A stretch of DNA of 64,000 nt from Fluviirhizobium alvei (GCF_030551875.1 NZ_JAUOZU010000013.1:62001-126000), one strand, 5' to 3'; shown: positions 39,521 to 48,911, counted from the first letter of the stretch. The notes: a model not told the origin generated them from the letters alone. Made by a program: numbers and translations.

Positions 39521-40660
39521 ATGACGAACGAACTTATTCTGACCAATGCCCGCATCGTTCTCGAGGACGAGGTGATTGAGGGAACCGTGGTGGTTCGCGA
39601 TGGAATGATCGCCGCCATTGATCACGGCCGGTCGGTGCATGGCGAGGATTTTGAGGGCGACTATCTGATTCCGGGACTTGTCGAACTGCACACCGACCAT
39701 CTCGAAGCCCATTATTCGCCGCGGCCGGGTGTGCGCTGGGTCAAGACAGCGGCCATCCAGGCCCATGATGCCCAGATCGCGAGCTCCGGCATCACGACTG
39801 TCTTCGACTGCCTGCGGATGGGATCGGACGAGGATGGCGGCTTCGAGCTCGGCGAAATGCGCTCCATGGCAGATGCGCTTGCCGAAGCCGGACGCGACGG
39901 TCGCCTGAAGGCTGAACACCTTATTCATTTGCGCTGCGAAGTGTCATCCGCCGATGTGATGGATCATTTCATCGAGTTCGAGGAAGATCCTCAGGTCCGT
40001 CTTGTCTCGCTGATGGACCATGCTCCGGGTCAGCGCCAGTTCCAGACGATGGAACAGTACACGCTTTACTACAAGACCAAGCGCGGCCTGTCCGACGAAG
40101 CCTTCGCCCATTTCGTCGCGCGCCGGCAGGAAGCTTCCGCCATTTATTCGAAGAAACACCGCGATGCGATCGCCGCCATCTGTGCCGGTCGCGGCATTAC
40201 GGTCGCCTCCCATGACGATGCCACGATCGACCATGTCGAAGAGGCGAAAGGCTATGGTGTACGGCTCGCCGAGTTCCCGACCAGCATGGAAGCGGCCCGT
40301 GCCTCGCATGAAAACGGCATGAGCGTTCTGATGGGGGCGCCGAACATCGTTCGCGGCAAGTCTCACTCGGGCAATATATCGGCCCGCGATCTGGCGGAAA
40401 ACCGGATCCTCGATGTCCTGTCGTCGGATTACGTGCCGCTCAGTCTCATTCACGCTCCCTTCGTGCTGGCCGAATCCGAAAATGGCTTGCCACTCACCGA
40501 GGCGATCGCGCTGGTCACCACGACACCCGCCCGCACGGTCGGCCTGAACGACCGCGGCGCCATTCGGCAAGGCTTGCGGGCCGATCTCGTGCGCATCCGC
40601 CACGATGCCGGTGTTCCGGTGGTCCGGTCCGTCTGGCGCCGGGGGCGGCGCGTGGCATGA
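39521..40660 (+). CDS. phnM: Ribose-triphosphonate diphosphatase PhnM
   Basis: This 379-residue amidohydrolase-fold enzyme removes pyrophosphate from alkylphosphonate ribose triphosphate. The metal site starts with PGLVELHTDHLEAHYSPRPG; further parts are LMDHAPGQRQF and ASHDDATIDHV, and the end RPDLVRIR-like segment reads GLRADLVRIRHDAG. It ends in CATGATG, overlapping the phnN start. Confidence 0.95.
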   Translation: MTNELILTNARIVLEDEVIEGTVVVRDGMIAAIDHGRSVHGEDFEGDYLIPGLVELHTDHLEAHYSPRPGVRWVKTAAIQAHDAQIASSGITTVFDCLRMGSDEDGGFELGEMRSMADALAEAGRDGRLKAEHLIHLRCEVSSADVMDHFIEFEEDPQVRLVSLMDHAPGQRQFQTMEQYTLYYKTKRGLSDEAFAHFVARRQEASAIYSKKHRDAIAAICAGRGITVASHDDATIDHVEEAKGYGVRLAEFPTSMEAARASHENGMSVLMGAPNIVRGKSHSGNISARDLAENRILDVLSSDYVPLSLIHAPFVLAESENGLPLTEAIALVTTTPARTVGLNDRGAIRQGLRADLVRIRHDAGVPVVRSVWRRGRRVA

Positions 40661-41256
40661 TGAGCACGGATCCTCTCGATCGGCTCGGCACGCTTTTCGT
40701 CGTCGTCGGTCCCAGCGGTGCGGGAAAGGACAGCCTGATCTCCGAAGCGAGAAAGACCCTCGCGGGCAATTCGCGCATCGGATTTGTCCGGCGCGTCATC
40801 ACCCGCCCATCCGACGGCGTGACCGAAGATCATATCGCGGTCACCGAGACGCAGTTTAGGACCATGGTGGAAGCCGGCGCCTTCGCCGTTCATTGGCAGG
40901 CGCATGGTTTGAACTATGGCATCCCTGCGACAACCCTGGACGAACTGGCTGCGGGCACATCCCTGATCGTCAACGGCTCGCGCGAACATCTTGCGGAGTT
41001 CGCGCGCACTTACGACAAGCTCATTGTGCTTCATGTGACGGCTTCCCCGGAAATCATCGCTTTGCGTCTGGCAGCGAGGGGACGCGAGAGTGCCGAAGAC
41101 ATCATGCGCCGCATGGCCCGCCAGACGCAGGACTGGCAGATCGGTCTCCAGGTGGAGACAATCGACAATTCCGGCGATCTGCACGACGCAGCCCATCGTT
41201 TTGTGAATGCCATCAGGACCGCGCAATCCGAACAGACGGCACCCGTCGCCGTCTGA
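40657..41256 (+). CDS. phnN: Ribose 1,5-bisphosphate phosphokinase PhnN
   Basis: This 199-residue kinase converts ribose 1,5-bisphosphate to PRPP, the last step of the C-P lyase route. It has the P-loop GPSGAGKDSL (residues about 18-27), the guanylate-kinase-like VRRVITRPSDGVTEDH segment and the lid region RGRESAEDIMRRMARQ. Two ATGs occur in tandem; the first overlaps the phnM stop. Confidence 0.94.
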   Translation: MMSTDPLDRLGTLFVVVGPSGAGKDSLISEARKTLAGNSRIGFVRRVITRPSDGVTEDHIAVTETQFRTMVEAGAFAVHWQAHGLNYGIPATTLDELAAGTSLIVNGSREHLAEFARTYDKLIVLHVTASPEIIALRLAARGRESAEDIMRRMARQTQDWQIGLQVETIDNSGDLHDAAHRFVNAIRTAQSEQTAPVAV

Positions 41257-41318
41257 TCGTTCGCTTCAATTACCTGACATTTTCATTCATATTTTTTTGT
41301 TCCGTGTGCAATATATGT

Positions 41319-41333
41319 TGACTGATATAATCA
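41319..41333. promoter_or_regulatory. Candidate iron-responsive operator
   Basis: TGA and TCA are separated by exactly 9 bases (TGACTGATATAATCA), the core pattern of iron-responsive operators bound by RirA in Rhizobiales. It lies in the AT-rich upstream region of the hemophore-like gene, 156 bases before its ATG, and the site overlaps a promoter-like TATAAT. Confidence 0.5.
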
Positions 41334-41488
41334 TGTTTAATAGATAGCGCTCCAACGGAGCCAGATCGAGCCCTCTTTCGGTCGGGGCCATCCATTCGGC
41401 AAAGCCCTCGCCGTCTGATCGAACCAGACGCGCCTAGCCATGCCTCTTCAAAAGCTCAACAGCTGCCGTCAGACACGGGGAGACAACT

Positions 41489-42757
41489 ATGGCTGACTAT
41501 ATCACGATCGACGCATCTTCGCTCGAAAGCTTCGACTACGAACAATTCATCTATGATTACTTCGCCGCAATTGCCGAAGGCGCCGGCACGACAACTGCCG
41601 GTTCCTCCACCTACTATGGCGGCATTCCCTATATGGGCGACACCCAGGTCGGTTTCCGCTATTCCGGCGACACCACCAGCGCACAGGTTCTCATGGAAGG
41701 CTCTGATCTTGCCTATGACGGCATGTATGGCCAGGGTCACGGCATTTCCGGATCGGTGGACGGTTTCACGCTCGGCTATTATGACAGCTCCACGACCTAT
41801 ACCGAAACCACCGATGAAGATAACAATACCGTCCGCAGCGAACTGACCGGCGTGATCTCCGGCCTCGTCGTTTCCGGCCTCGATTTCAGCGCCGAAATCG
41901 GCGATGGCACCGGCAGCGACAATCTGGTCTATACGCTCTACAACGCCCTCCGGAAGGCAAACACGGTCGTCGACCTCGATAGCGACAATGTCACCGGCTA
42001 CGAGTATATCGATCTGGTCTATGAACTGCTCGGCACCAAGGCGCAGAATTTTGTCGGTAGCGCTGGAGCCGATACCTATCGCGGCACGGCCTATGGCGAC
42101 ATCATCGATGGCGGAGCCGGAGCCGATATTCTTGCTGGCGCAGCTGGAGACGACCAGTATGTCGTGGACGATGTCAACGATACGATCAGCGAAAGCGCTG
42201 ATGAAGGAACCGACAGCGTTTCCGCGAGCGTCAATTTCACGCTGTCGGATAATGTGGAAAATCTCACACTGACCGGATCCGCGCTGCGCGGCACAGGCAA
42301 TGCACTTGCCAACACGCTGACAGGTAACGCAGCCTCGAATCGCCTGACGGGCGGAGATGGCGATGACGTGATTTACGGCAAGGTCGGTAACGACATTCTG
42401 GTCGGCGGCGCCGGCAAGGACGAGCTTTATGGCGGCGCAGGAGCCGACACGTTCCAGTTCCGCATTGCCCATCTTTCGGCTTCCAATGCGGCTGCAGACG
42501 TCGTCGCTGATTTCAAGAAGTGGCAGGGCGACAGCATCGACCTGCATTTCATCGATGCGGATACCACCGCCAAGGGCAATCAGGCCTTCGACTATATCGG
42601 AAACAAGGCCTTCTCAGGCGAAGCGGGTGAACTTCGCCTGGCAAAGACCGACGAAGGCTCCTACCTCAAGGGCGATGTTAACGGTGACGGCAAGGCCGAT
42701 TTCTCGATCTTCCTCGACGATATCTACAACCTCAAGGCAGACTATCTGGTACTTTGA
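41489..42757 (+). CDS. HasA-like hemophore domain fused to RTX repeats
   Basis: This 422-residue protein has no signal peptide. Residues 1-185 resemble the heme acquisition protein HasA: SFDYEQFIYDYFA, the loop STYYGGIPYMGDTQ, the MYGQ segment with Tyr80 at the place of the heme-binding tyrosine, and ISGLVVSGLDFSAEIGDGTG leading to the NLVYTLYNAL helix. The second HasA heme ligand (a loop His) is not obvious. Residues about 191-230 and 285-325 are RTX calcium-binding repeats (GGAGADILAG, GGDGDDVIYG, GGAGKDELYG), followed by a C-terminal domain usual for type I secretion. No secretion genes are adjacent. An iron-type operator upstream supports a heme-uptake role. Confidence 0.75.
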   Translation: MADYITIDASSLESFDYEQFIYDYFAAIAEGAGTTTAGSSTYYGGIPYMGDTQVGFRYSGDTTSAQVLMEGSDLAYDGMYGQGHGISGSVDGFTLGYYDSSTTYTETTDEDNNTVRSELTGVISGLVVSGLDFSAEIGDGTGSDNLVYTLYNALRKANTVVDLDSDNVTGYEYIDLVYELLGTKAQNFVGSAGADTYRGTAYGDIIDGGAGADILAGAAGDDQYVVDDVNDTISESADEGTDSVSASVNFTLSDNVENLTLTGSALRGTGNALANTLTGNAASNRLTGGDGDDVIYGKVGNDILVGGAGKDELYGGAGADTFQFRIAHLSASNAAADVVADFKKWQGDSIDLHFIDADTTAKGNQAFDYIGNKAFSGEAGELRLAKTDEGSYLKGDVNGDGKADFSIFLDDIYNLKADYLVL

Positions 42758-42784
42758 TCTGATCCGATCAGATGCTCATTCAGG

Positions 42785-42810
42785 GACCCGGCCATCGTGC
42801 CGGGTCTTCT
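42785..42810. terminator. Bidirectional hairpin terminator
   Basis: GACCCGGC/GCCGGGTC form an 8-bp stem with a 6-base loop followed by TTCT. It lies between the convergent RTX and luxR-type genes and probably serves the first. Confidence 0.7.
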
Positions 42811-43603
42811 ACTTCAGGCTACCCAGATAAAGCGACATCAGTTGCGCCTGGGATGAAATACCGAGCTTGCGATAGATATTGCGCCGATGCACCTTGATGG
42901 TTCCGGTCGCCACGCCAAGCCGCAAACCGATCGATTCCGAACTATGTCCCTGCAAGACCAGTTCGATGATGGATTTCTCGCGATGCGTGAGATTGCGGTT
43001 AGCCCATGCGCGTTCAGCCACGGCGCCGCCCTGTCCGGTTCTTGCCGCTTTCGTCTGGGCAGCATCAAATCGTGGTGACAGGCTTCCCCAGAATTTTCGG
43101 ATGATCCTTGCGACCACCGCTTCCGTTTTTCTGAGCATTGCAAGTTCGGGCGGACGAAAGGCGCCACGAACCTCGGTGCGCATCAGGGAAACCACCACCG
43201 TGACGCCTTCCTCCATCGGGATGAAAAAGCCCACCTCCTCCGCCAACCCGGTCTGGATATAGTAGTTGCGGTAATATTCCGAGGCGAAGAACCGGTCCGG
43301 CGCCAGGTCGCGCATGCGCCATACGCCCTGCTGTTGTGCGCAGGCTGTCCGGTAGAATGGATCGAGGAGATAGGGGCCATCCTGATAGAGACTGACATAG
43401 ACATGATATTGCTGCGGATCGAACGTCGAATAGAGATCGATCGGTCGCTGCTCGCCGCGATAGGCAAAAATCACAACGAAATCAAAATCAACGAGCGACG
43501 ACAGAAGCCCGGTCAACGGCGCCCCGACCGCTTTGTCGTCTGCCTTCTCCAATTCGATCAGATGATCGATGGATTGAAACAGGGCATCGAAATCCACGCG
43601 CAT
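42809..43603 (-). CDS. LuxR-family transcriptional regulator
   Basis: This 264-residue regulator has a C-terminal LuxR helix-turn-helix (about residues 200-260; NLTHREKSIIELVLQGHSSE, then GVATGTIKVHRRNIYRKLGI). The N-terminal 190 residues look like a GAF/autoinducer-like sensing fold (FDFVVIFAYRGEQRPIDLY) but lack the clear acyl-homoserine-lactone site residues. It is divergent from the polyamine-type ABC operon and probably controls it through the palindrome between the genes. Confidence 0.85.
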   Translation of the reverse strand: MRVDFDALFQSIDHLIELEKADDKAVGAPLTGLLSSLVDFDFVVIFAYRGEQRPIDLYSTFDPQQYHVYVSLYQDGPYLLDPFYRTACAQQQGVWRMRDLAPDRFFASEYYRNYYIQTGLAEEVGFFIPMEEGVTVVVSLMRTEVRGAFRPPELAMLRKTEAVVARIIRKFWGSLSPRFDAAQTKAARTGQGGAVAERAWANRNLTHREKSIIELVLQGHSSESIGLRLGVATGTIKVHRRNIYRKLGISSQAQLMSLYLGSLK

Positions 43604-43660
43604 GCGACGCTCCTCAAAAAGGGTACGCCATACTCCCTAGCAAGGCCGTTTTTAAGGAGA

Positions 43661-43678
43661 ATACCCCTTTTGGGGTAT
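43661..43678. promoter_or_regulatory. Palindromic operator candidate
   Basis: ATACCCC and GGGGTAT form a perfect inverted repeat around a TTTT spacer, between the luxR-type gene and the ABC operon. A third related half (ATACCCT) follows at 43679-43685. Dyads of this length are typical LuxR-family targets. Confidence 0.6.
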
Positions 43679-43759
43679 ATACCCTAAAGTGAAGGTCTGG
43701 ATAAGGTTCTTTCAGACGGGGCTTATGACGCATAAAACAAAACTGCCCGGGGAACCTAC

Positions 43760-44854
43760 GTGGAAAACAAGTCCGAATTCGATATCGAATTCCGGTCGGT
43801 CACCAAGCGCTACGGCGACGTCACGGCCGTAACCGATGTGAATCTTCAGCTGGAGCGCGGCGCTTTCGTCGCACTCCTCGGTCCATCGGGCTGCGGCAAG
43901 ACAACGTGCCTGCGCATGATCGGCGGTTTCGAGCAGCCAAGCGAGGGAACCGTTTCGGTTGGCGGCGAGGCCATGAATGGTGTGCCGCCCTACCGTCGAC
44001 CGGTCAACATGGTGTTCCAGCACTATGCGCTCTTTCCGCATTTCGATGTGGAAACCAATATTGCCTATGGATTGCGGCAGATCAGGCCGCGCCTGAGCGA
44101 TGCCGAAATCCGCCGCCGTGTCGGCGAAGCACTGGAAATGGTGCATCTGGGCAAGTTCGCCCAGCGCCGGATCCACGAAATGTCGGGCGGCCAGCAGCAG
44201 CGCGTCGCACTCGCCCGCGCCATCGTCAACCGCCCGCGGGTGCTCCTGCTCGACGAGCCGCTCGCCGCACTCGACAAGAAGCTCCGCATTGCCATGCAGA
44301 TCGAGTTGCAGAACCTGCATCGCGAACTTGGCATCACCTTCCTTCTCGTCACCCATGATCAGGAAGAAGCGCTATCGATGAGCGACCGGGTCTGCGTGAT
44401 GAATGCCGGCCGGATCGTACAGTTCGCCTCACCGCAGGAGATCTACGATAACCCGGCCGATCTCTTCGTCGCCGATTTCGTCGGAAAGACCAACCGCCTG
44501 CCCGTCTCGATCGAGACCACCGACGGCAGGACAGGCTCAGCGCGCCTGAACAATGGCGCATCAATCTTGCTCGACCGGCCTTCCGGAATCAGATCGGGCG
44601 CGGCAACACTGTCGATCCGTCCCGAATCCATTCGCCTCCTGGCAGCCGGTTCGAATGGGGGACAATTAACCGGACGTGTCACGCACCGGATCTTTCTGGG
44701 CGCGTCGGCGGAATACTCGATCTCCGTCCCCGGCGTCGGCGACATCCTGGTCTTTGCTGACCGGGTTGCGGGCGGACCCGCCGATCTTTTCGATCCGGGT
44801 GCGGAGGTCGAGTTGCAGATCGATCCGGATGCGCCGCGCATATTCTATGACTGA
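43760..44854 (+). CDS. Spermidine/putrescine-type ABC transporter ATPase
   Basis: This 364-residue ATPase starts with GTG preceded by GGGGA at good spacing. It has Walker A GPSGCGKTT, the PotA-like Q-loop VFQHYALFPHFDVETNIAYG, signature [14 protein letters not shown] and Walker B VLLLDEP, then a C-terminal TOBE domain (about 280-360). It is the PotA/FbpC type. With the binding protein and two permeases downstream it forms a complete importer. Polyamine or a related cationic compound is the likely class of substrate. Confidence 0.9.
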   Translation: MENKSEFDIEFRSVTKRYGDVTAVTDVNLQLERGAFVALLGPSGCGKTTCLRMIGGFEQPSEGTVSVGGEAMNGVPPYRRPVNMVFQHYALFPHFDVETNIAYGLRQIRPRLSDAEIRRRVGEALEMVHLGKFAQRRIHEMSGGQQQRVALARAIVNRPRVLLLDEPLAALDKKLRIAMQIELQNLHRELGITFLLVTHDQEEALSMSDRVCVMNAGRIVQFASPQEIYDNPADLFVADFVGKTNRLPVSIETTDGRTGSARLNNGASILLDRPSGIRSGAATLSIRPESIRLLAAGSNGGQLTGRVTHRIFLGASAEYSISVPGVGDILVFADRVAGGPADLFDPGAEVELQIDPDAPRIFYD

Positions 44855-44882
44855 AAACCAAACGAAAACAGGGAACAGTGTC

Positions 44883-46040
44883 ATGAGCAGCGAAAATGAA
44901 AACGGTTATCTGACCCAGGCGAAACTTGCCGACGAACTGATGCGCTTCAAGCGAGGTTCGGTGAGCCGGCGCCATTTCCTGGGTGTCACCGGCCTGGGAC
45001 TTGCAGCAACCGTGCTTGCAGGCCGCACCGGTATCCTCGGCAGCCCGGCACAAGCGGGCGACCTTGGCAGCAAGGTGTCACTGGCAACCTGGCCGAATTA
45101 CCACGATCCGGCCACCTTCGACGCCTTCACGGCCAAGACCGGCGTTGCCGTGGAAGTCAACGTCTTCGGTTCGAACGAGGAAATGCTCGCCAAACTGCAG
45201 GCCGGCGCTTCGGGTTGGGACCTTTATGTGCCGACCAACTACACGATTTCCACCTACCAGAAGCTCGGCCTGATCGATGCGCTCGATCTTTCGATGCTGC
45301 CGAATTTCTCTGGCGCAACGGAAAATCCCCGCTTCACCAGCGAAGGCACAATCGATGGTACAGTCTATGCGGTTCCGAAAAACTGGGGCACTACGGGCAT
45401 TGCCTTCAATTCTGCCAAGATGAAGAGCCCGGTGACCAGCTGGAAGGAGTTTTTCGATCTTGCCATGACCGAAGCCGATGGCCGCGCCATGGTACACGAT
45501 TATCAGCTGACCACCATCGGCAGCGCTCTGGTCGCCCTCGGCTACAGTTTCAACTCGATCAAGCCCGAGGAACTGGCCAAGGCGGAAGAATTGTTGCTCA
45601 AGGTCAAGCCGCACCTCTTCGCGATCAACTCGGACTATCAGCCGGCGATGCGGGCAACCGATGCCTGGATGACCATGTGCTGGACCAATGACGGGGCGCA
45701 GCTGAACCGTGACATGCCAGAAATCAAGTTCAATCTCGGCAAGGATGGTGGCGAAATCTGGTGCGATTTCTACGCGATTCCCAAGGATGCCCAGAACAAG
45801 CCGGGTGCCTATGCCCTGCTCGACTACCTGATGACGCCGGACGTTGCGGTCAAGGAACATATCTTCAACGGCGCACCGACGACCGACTCGCGTGTCTTTG
45901 ATCTTCTGCCGAAGGATGTCACGCAGAACCTCATCGTTTATCCGGATGAAGCCGCGCTCAAGCCGCTCGAATTCGGTGCCGCGGTAACGCTGACGGATCC
46001 GAACCGCGCCGAACTGATGGCACGGTTCAAATCGGCTTGA
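44883..46040 (+). CDS. Extracellular solute-binding protein, PotD/PotF type
   Basis: This 385-residue binding protein has a twin-arginine signal (SRRHFLGVTGLGLAATVLAG, about residues 27-46), so it is exported folded. The mature part has the PotD-like opening LATWPNYHDPATFDAFTAKT and YVPTNYTISTYQKLGLIDAL, and WGTTGIAFN. The frame is open far upstream in another gene, but the ATG at 44883 is the natural start, 28 bases after the ATPase gene. Confidence 0.9.
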   Translation: MSSENENGYLTQAKLADELMRFKRGSVSRRHFLGVTGLGLAATVLAGRTGILGSPAQAGDLGSKVSLATWPNYHDPATFDAFTAKTGVAVEVNVFGSNEEMLAKLQAGASGWDLYVPTNYTISTYQKLGLIDALDLSMLPNFSGATENPRFTSEGTIDGTVYAVPKNWGTTGIAFNSAKMKSPVTSWKEFFDLAMTEADGRAMVHDYQLTTIGSALVALGYSFNSIKPEELAKAEELLLKVKPHLFAINSDYQPAMRATDAWMTMCWTNDGAQLNRDMPEIKFNLGKDGGEIWCDFYAIPKDAQNKPGAYALLDYLMTPDVAVKEHIFNGAPTTDSRVFDLLPKDVTQNLIVYPDEAALKPLEFGAAVTLTDPNRAELMARFKSA

Positions 46041-46109
46041 CCTGATGGAACCGGAGTGATGCACCCCATCGCTCCGGTCCGCTATCCGCTCTGATTGCCC
46101 AAAGGATGA

Positions 46110-46985
46110 ATGCGAATGATCGCACGGTTAAACGCGCGTCGAGAACGGTTGGTAACAGCGGCTCTGATGGCCCCGGCAGCAGCCTGGCTCTTCATTTTCC
46201 TGATCCTGCCCTTCATCGCGATCCTTGTCTTTGCCTTTGGGGAACGCGCCCAGGCAGGCGGCTATCAGCCGGCCTTCACCTTTGCCCAGTTCGCCGCCTT
46301 GCCGACCCGTGCCGCGGCCTTCTGGAACACCATGCTGCTGGCGCCGGTCGGCGCCTTTCTCTGCCTGCTGATCGCCTATCCGGTCGCCTATTTCCTCGCG
46401 GTCAAAGCCAATCCGCGTTACCGGCTTCTGCTCGTCTCGCTGGTCGTCGTGCCGTTCTGGACCAGCCTGCTCGTGCGCACCTATGCCTGGATGTTCATCC
46501 TCGGCTCGCGCGGCATTCCGCAACTGCTCTCGATAATCGGGCTTGACGATATCCGCCTGATCAACACGCCTTTTGCGGTGCTGGTGGGCATTGTCTATGG
46601 CTACCTGCCGCTGATGATCATGCCGATCTATGTCAGCCTCGAAAAGCTGGACCGGCGGCTCCTCGATGCCTCTTCGGACCTCGGCTCGCGGCCGCTCAAC
46701 ACCTTTTTCAGGATCACGCTGCCGCTTTCGCTTCCAGGGGTGATGACGGGGGTGGCGCTGGTGACCATCCTGCTTCTCGGCGAATATCTCATCCCGCAGC
46801 TGCTTGGCGGCGGCAAGGTCTTCTTCATCGGCAACGCCCTGGTCGATCTCTTCCTGCAGTCGCGCAACTGGCCATTCGGCTCGGCGATCGCAGTCACGCT
46901 CGTGCTCGTGGTCGTCGTGGTTCTGATGAGCGCCATGCGCATTGCCTTCCGCATTGCCGGAACAAGACAGGTGGATCTTCTCTGA
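46110..46985 (+). CDS. ABC transporter permease, PotB type
   Basis: This 291-residue permease has six membrane helices and the sequence LVVVPFWTSLLVRTYAWMFI that marks PotB/PotH permeases; its EAA loop is DASSDLGSRPLNTFFRITLP. A second ATG two codons later (46116) is equally possible. The next permease starts in its stop codon. Confidence 0.92.
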   Translation: MRMIARLNARRERLVTAALMAPAAAWLFIFLILPFIAILVFAFGERAQAGGYQPAFTFAQFAALPTRAAAFWNTMLLAPVGAFLCLLIAYPVAYFLAVKANPRYRLLLVSLVVVPFWTSLLVRTYAWMFILGSRGIPQLLSIIGLDDIRLINTPFAVLVGIVYGYLPLMIMPIYVSLEKLDRRLLDASSDLGSRPLNTFFRITLPLSLPGVMTGVALVTILLLGEYLIPQLLGGGKVFFIGNALVDLFLQSRNWPFGSAIAVTLVLVVVVVLMSAMRIAFRIAGTRQVDLL

Positions 46986-47809
46986 TGCGCAGCTTTGTCA
47001 CCGCCGTCTTCCTGTTTCTTTATGCGCCGATCGCGCTTGTCGTGCTGTTCTCCTTCAATGCCGGCCGCAATGCTTCGGAAATCAGCGGCTTCTCGCTTGC
47101 CTGGTATGGCAAGGCATTCACCAACCGTTTCCTGCTCGAAGCGCTTCAGAACAGTCTTCTGATCGCTTTTGTTTCGGCTGGGCTGGCAGCCGTTTTCGGA
47201 ACCATGGCGGCGCTCGGCATGGAGCGCCTGGGCGGAAAAAGCCGCGCGCTCTTCGATGGGCTGTTCGCCGCCGCAATCGTCGTGCCGGGCGTCGTGATCG
47301 GCATCGCAACGCTCGTTGCGCTGGTCTCGCTGTTTTCCGTCCTCAATCCGGCTCTGGCCTGGATCTGGCCGGGGGAAACGCCGCCCCGTCTCGGACTTGG
47401 CTATGGGTCGGTGATCGCCGCGCACGGTCTCTTCTCGCTGGCGCTCGTCACCATGCTGGTCAAGGCGCGGATCGCAAGCCTCGGCCGTGACATCGTCGAA
47501 GCGTCGAGCGATCTCAATGCAACGCCGCTGACGACCTTTCGGCTGATCGTTCTGCCGCAGATCATGCCGTCCATCCTTGCCGGTTTTCTTCTCGCCTTCA
47601 CCTTCTCCTTCGATGATTTCATCGTCGCCTTTTTCGTGGCCGGATCGGAAACCACTCTCCCCATCTATGTCTTCGCCTCGATCCGCCGGGGCGTGACACC
47701 GGAAATCAATGCCATTGCAACCAGCGTGCTCGTGGCCTCGCTGCTGCTGATTGGCCTGTCCCGCTTCATGCTGCGAGACAGGTCGCGACCAGGACCCGAC
47801 GGAGAATAG
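46985..47809 (+). CDS. ABC transporter permease, PotC type
   Basis: This 274-residue permease is PotC/PotI-like, with FSFNAGRNASEISGFSLAWY after the first helix and the EAA loop EASSDLNATPLTTFRLIVLP. It completes the importer. Its start overlaps the previous stop (TGATG). It ends 1 base before the dehydrogenase gene. Confidence 0.92.
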   Translation: MRSFVTAVFLFLYAPIALVVLFSFNAGRNASEISGFSLAWYGKAFTNRFLLEALQNSLLIAFVSAGLAAVFGTMAALGMERLGGKSRALFDGLFAAAIVVPGVVIGIATLVALVSLFSVLNPALAWIWPGETPPRLGLGYGSVIAAHGLFSLALVTMLVKARIASLGRDIVEASSDLNATPLTTFRLIVLPQIMPSILAGFLLAFTFSFDDFIVAFFVAGSETTLPIYVFASIRRGVTPEINAIATSVLVASLLLIGLSRFMLRDRSRPGPDGE

Positions 47810-47810
47810 A

Positions 47811-48572
47811 ATGATACTGCAAGACAAAGTCGCGATCGTAACAGGAGCAGGCTCCGGCATTGGCCGCGCGAGTGCGGCGATCATGGCGCGCGAAGGTGCA
47901 GTCGTTGGCGTGTTCGATCGCAATCTCGAAGGCGCGAAGGTAACCGAAGCCGAAATAACCGCTGCCGGCGGGCGCGCCTTGGCCTATGGCGTCGACGTGA
48001 CCGACGACAAGGCGCTCGAAGCGGCCATCCTTGACATGCATCAGCGGTTCGGCCGCATCGATATCCTGCACAATCATGCCGGCGCGCAGGTGGAAGGCGA
48101 TCTCGAACATGTCAGCCTCGAAGGCTTCGATCGCTCGTGGGATCTCAATGTGCGGGCGCATTTCTATGCCGCCCGCGTCGTGATGCCTCTAATGCGCGAA
48201 GCAGGCTCCGGCGTTATCCTCAACACCTCGTCAAGCTCCGGCATTCTCTTCGATCGCGAGATGATCGCCTACACGACAACCAAGCATGCCGTCATTGCCA
48301 TGACACGGCAGATGGCGGGCGACTATGCCCGTTACGGCATCCGCGTCAATGCCCTCTGCCCCGGCTGGGTCGACACGCCTTTCAACGAGCCCTTCATCCG
48401 CCAGGTCGGCGGACGCGAAGCCATCGAAGCCTATGTCAAGGCACGTGTGCCGATGGGACGATGGGCATCGGTCGACGAGATCGCCGAGCCCATCCTGTTC
48501 CTGGTGTCTGACCGCTCCTCTTATGTGACCGGCCAGATCCTTGTCTGCGATGGTGGCGAGACTGTCGCCTGA
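47811..48572 (+). CDS. Short-chain dehydrogenase/reductase
   Basis: This 253-residue enzyme is a classical SDR: cofactor motif TGAGSGIGRA at residues 10-19, NHAG-type motif (HNHAGAQ), catalytic Ser in NTSSSSG, and Tyr154-x3-Lys158 (YTTTK). The acidic FDRN after beta-2 suggests NAD(H) preference. It starts directly after the permease gene (ATG 2 bases after the stop), so it probably acts on the imported compound or its product. The substrate is unknown. Confidence 0.9.
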   Translation: MILQDKVAIVTGAGSGIGRASAAIMAREGAVVGVFDRNLEGAKVTEAEITAAGGRALAYGVDVTDDKALEAAILDMHQRFGRIDILHNHAGAQVEGDLEHVSLEGFDRSWDLNVRAHFYAARVVMPLMREAGSGVILNTSSSSGILFDREMIAYTTTKHAVIAMTRQMAGDYARYGIRVNALCPGWVDTPFNEPFIRQVGGREAIEAYVKARVPMGRWASVDEIAEPILFLVSDRSSYVTGQILVCDGGETVA

Positions 48573-48578
48573 AGCCGT

Positions 48579-48911
48579 TTAGTTGTTGACGCGACAACCA
48601 CGCGAACGTTCCTGGCGCCGGAGCTGATCGATCCGGCGTTGTTCCGCCCGGCTGAAGTTCGGGCGATCAGTCCAGCAGTCCGAATTGTCGAACGTGTCCA
48701 TACCGAGCTGGGTCGAGAAACAATAACCATTGGCATCGTAGATGGCATTGCGCTCATACCAGAGATCGTAACAACTCTGCGCCATCGCGTTTTCCGCGAT
48801 CAAGGCGGCGCTACAACCCAAGAATAGTGAAACAAAAATCCTGCCCATTCCCATTTCCTCCTGCTCTCCACTGTTGATGCAAGAATACATCACGGTTAAC
48901 AACATTGGCAT
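48579..48911 (-). CDS. YARHG-domain secreted protein
   Basis: The protein is up to 110 residues; the ATG at 48854 (MGMGRIFVSLFLG...) gives a standard signal peptide ending at AMA and is the more likely start. The mature part has the YARHG-like motif CYDLWYERNAIYDANGYCF with paired cysteines (CYD, GYCF, DCW, RGC). Such domains are thought to be extracellular and may bind peptidoglycan or other surface structures. It is convergent with the SDR gene. Confidence 0.7.
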   Translation of the reverse strand: MPMLLTVMYSCINSGEQEEMGMGRIFVSLFLGCSAALIAENAMAQSCYDLWYERNAIYDANGYCFSTQLGMDTFDNSDCWTDRPNFSRAEQRRIDQLRRQERSRGCRVNN

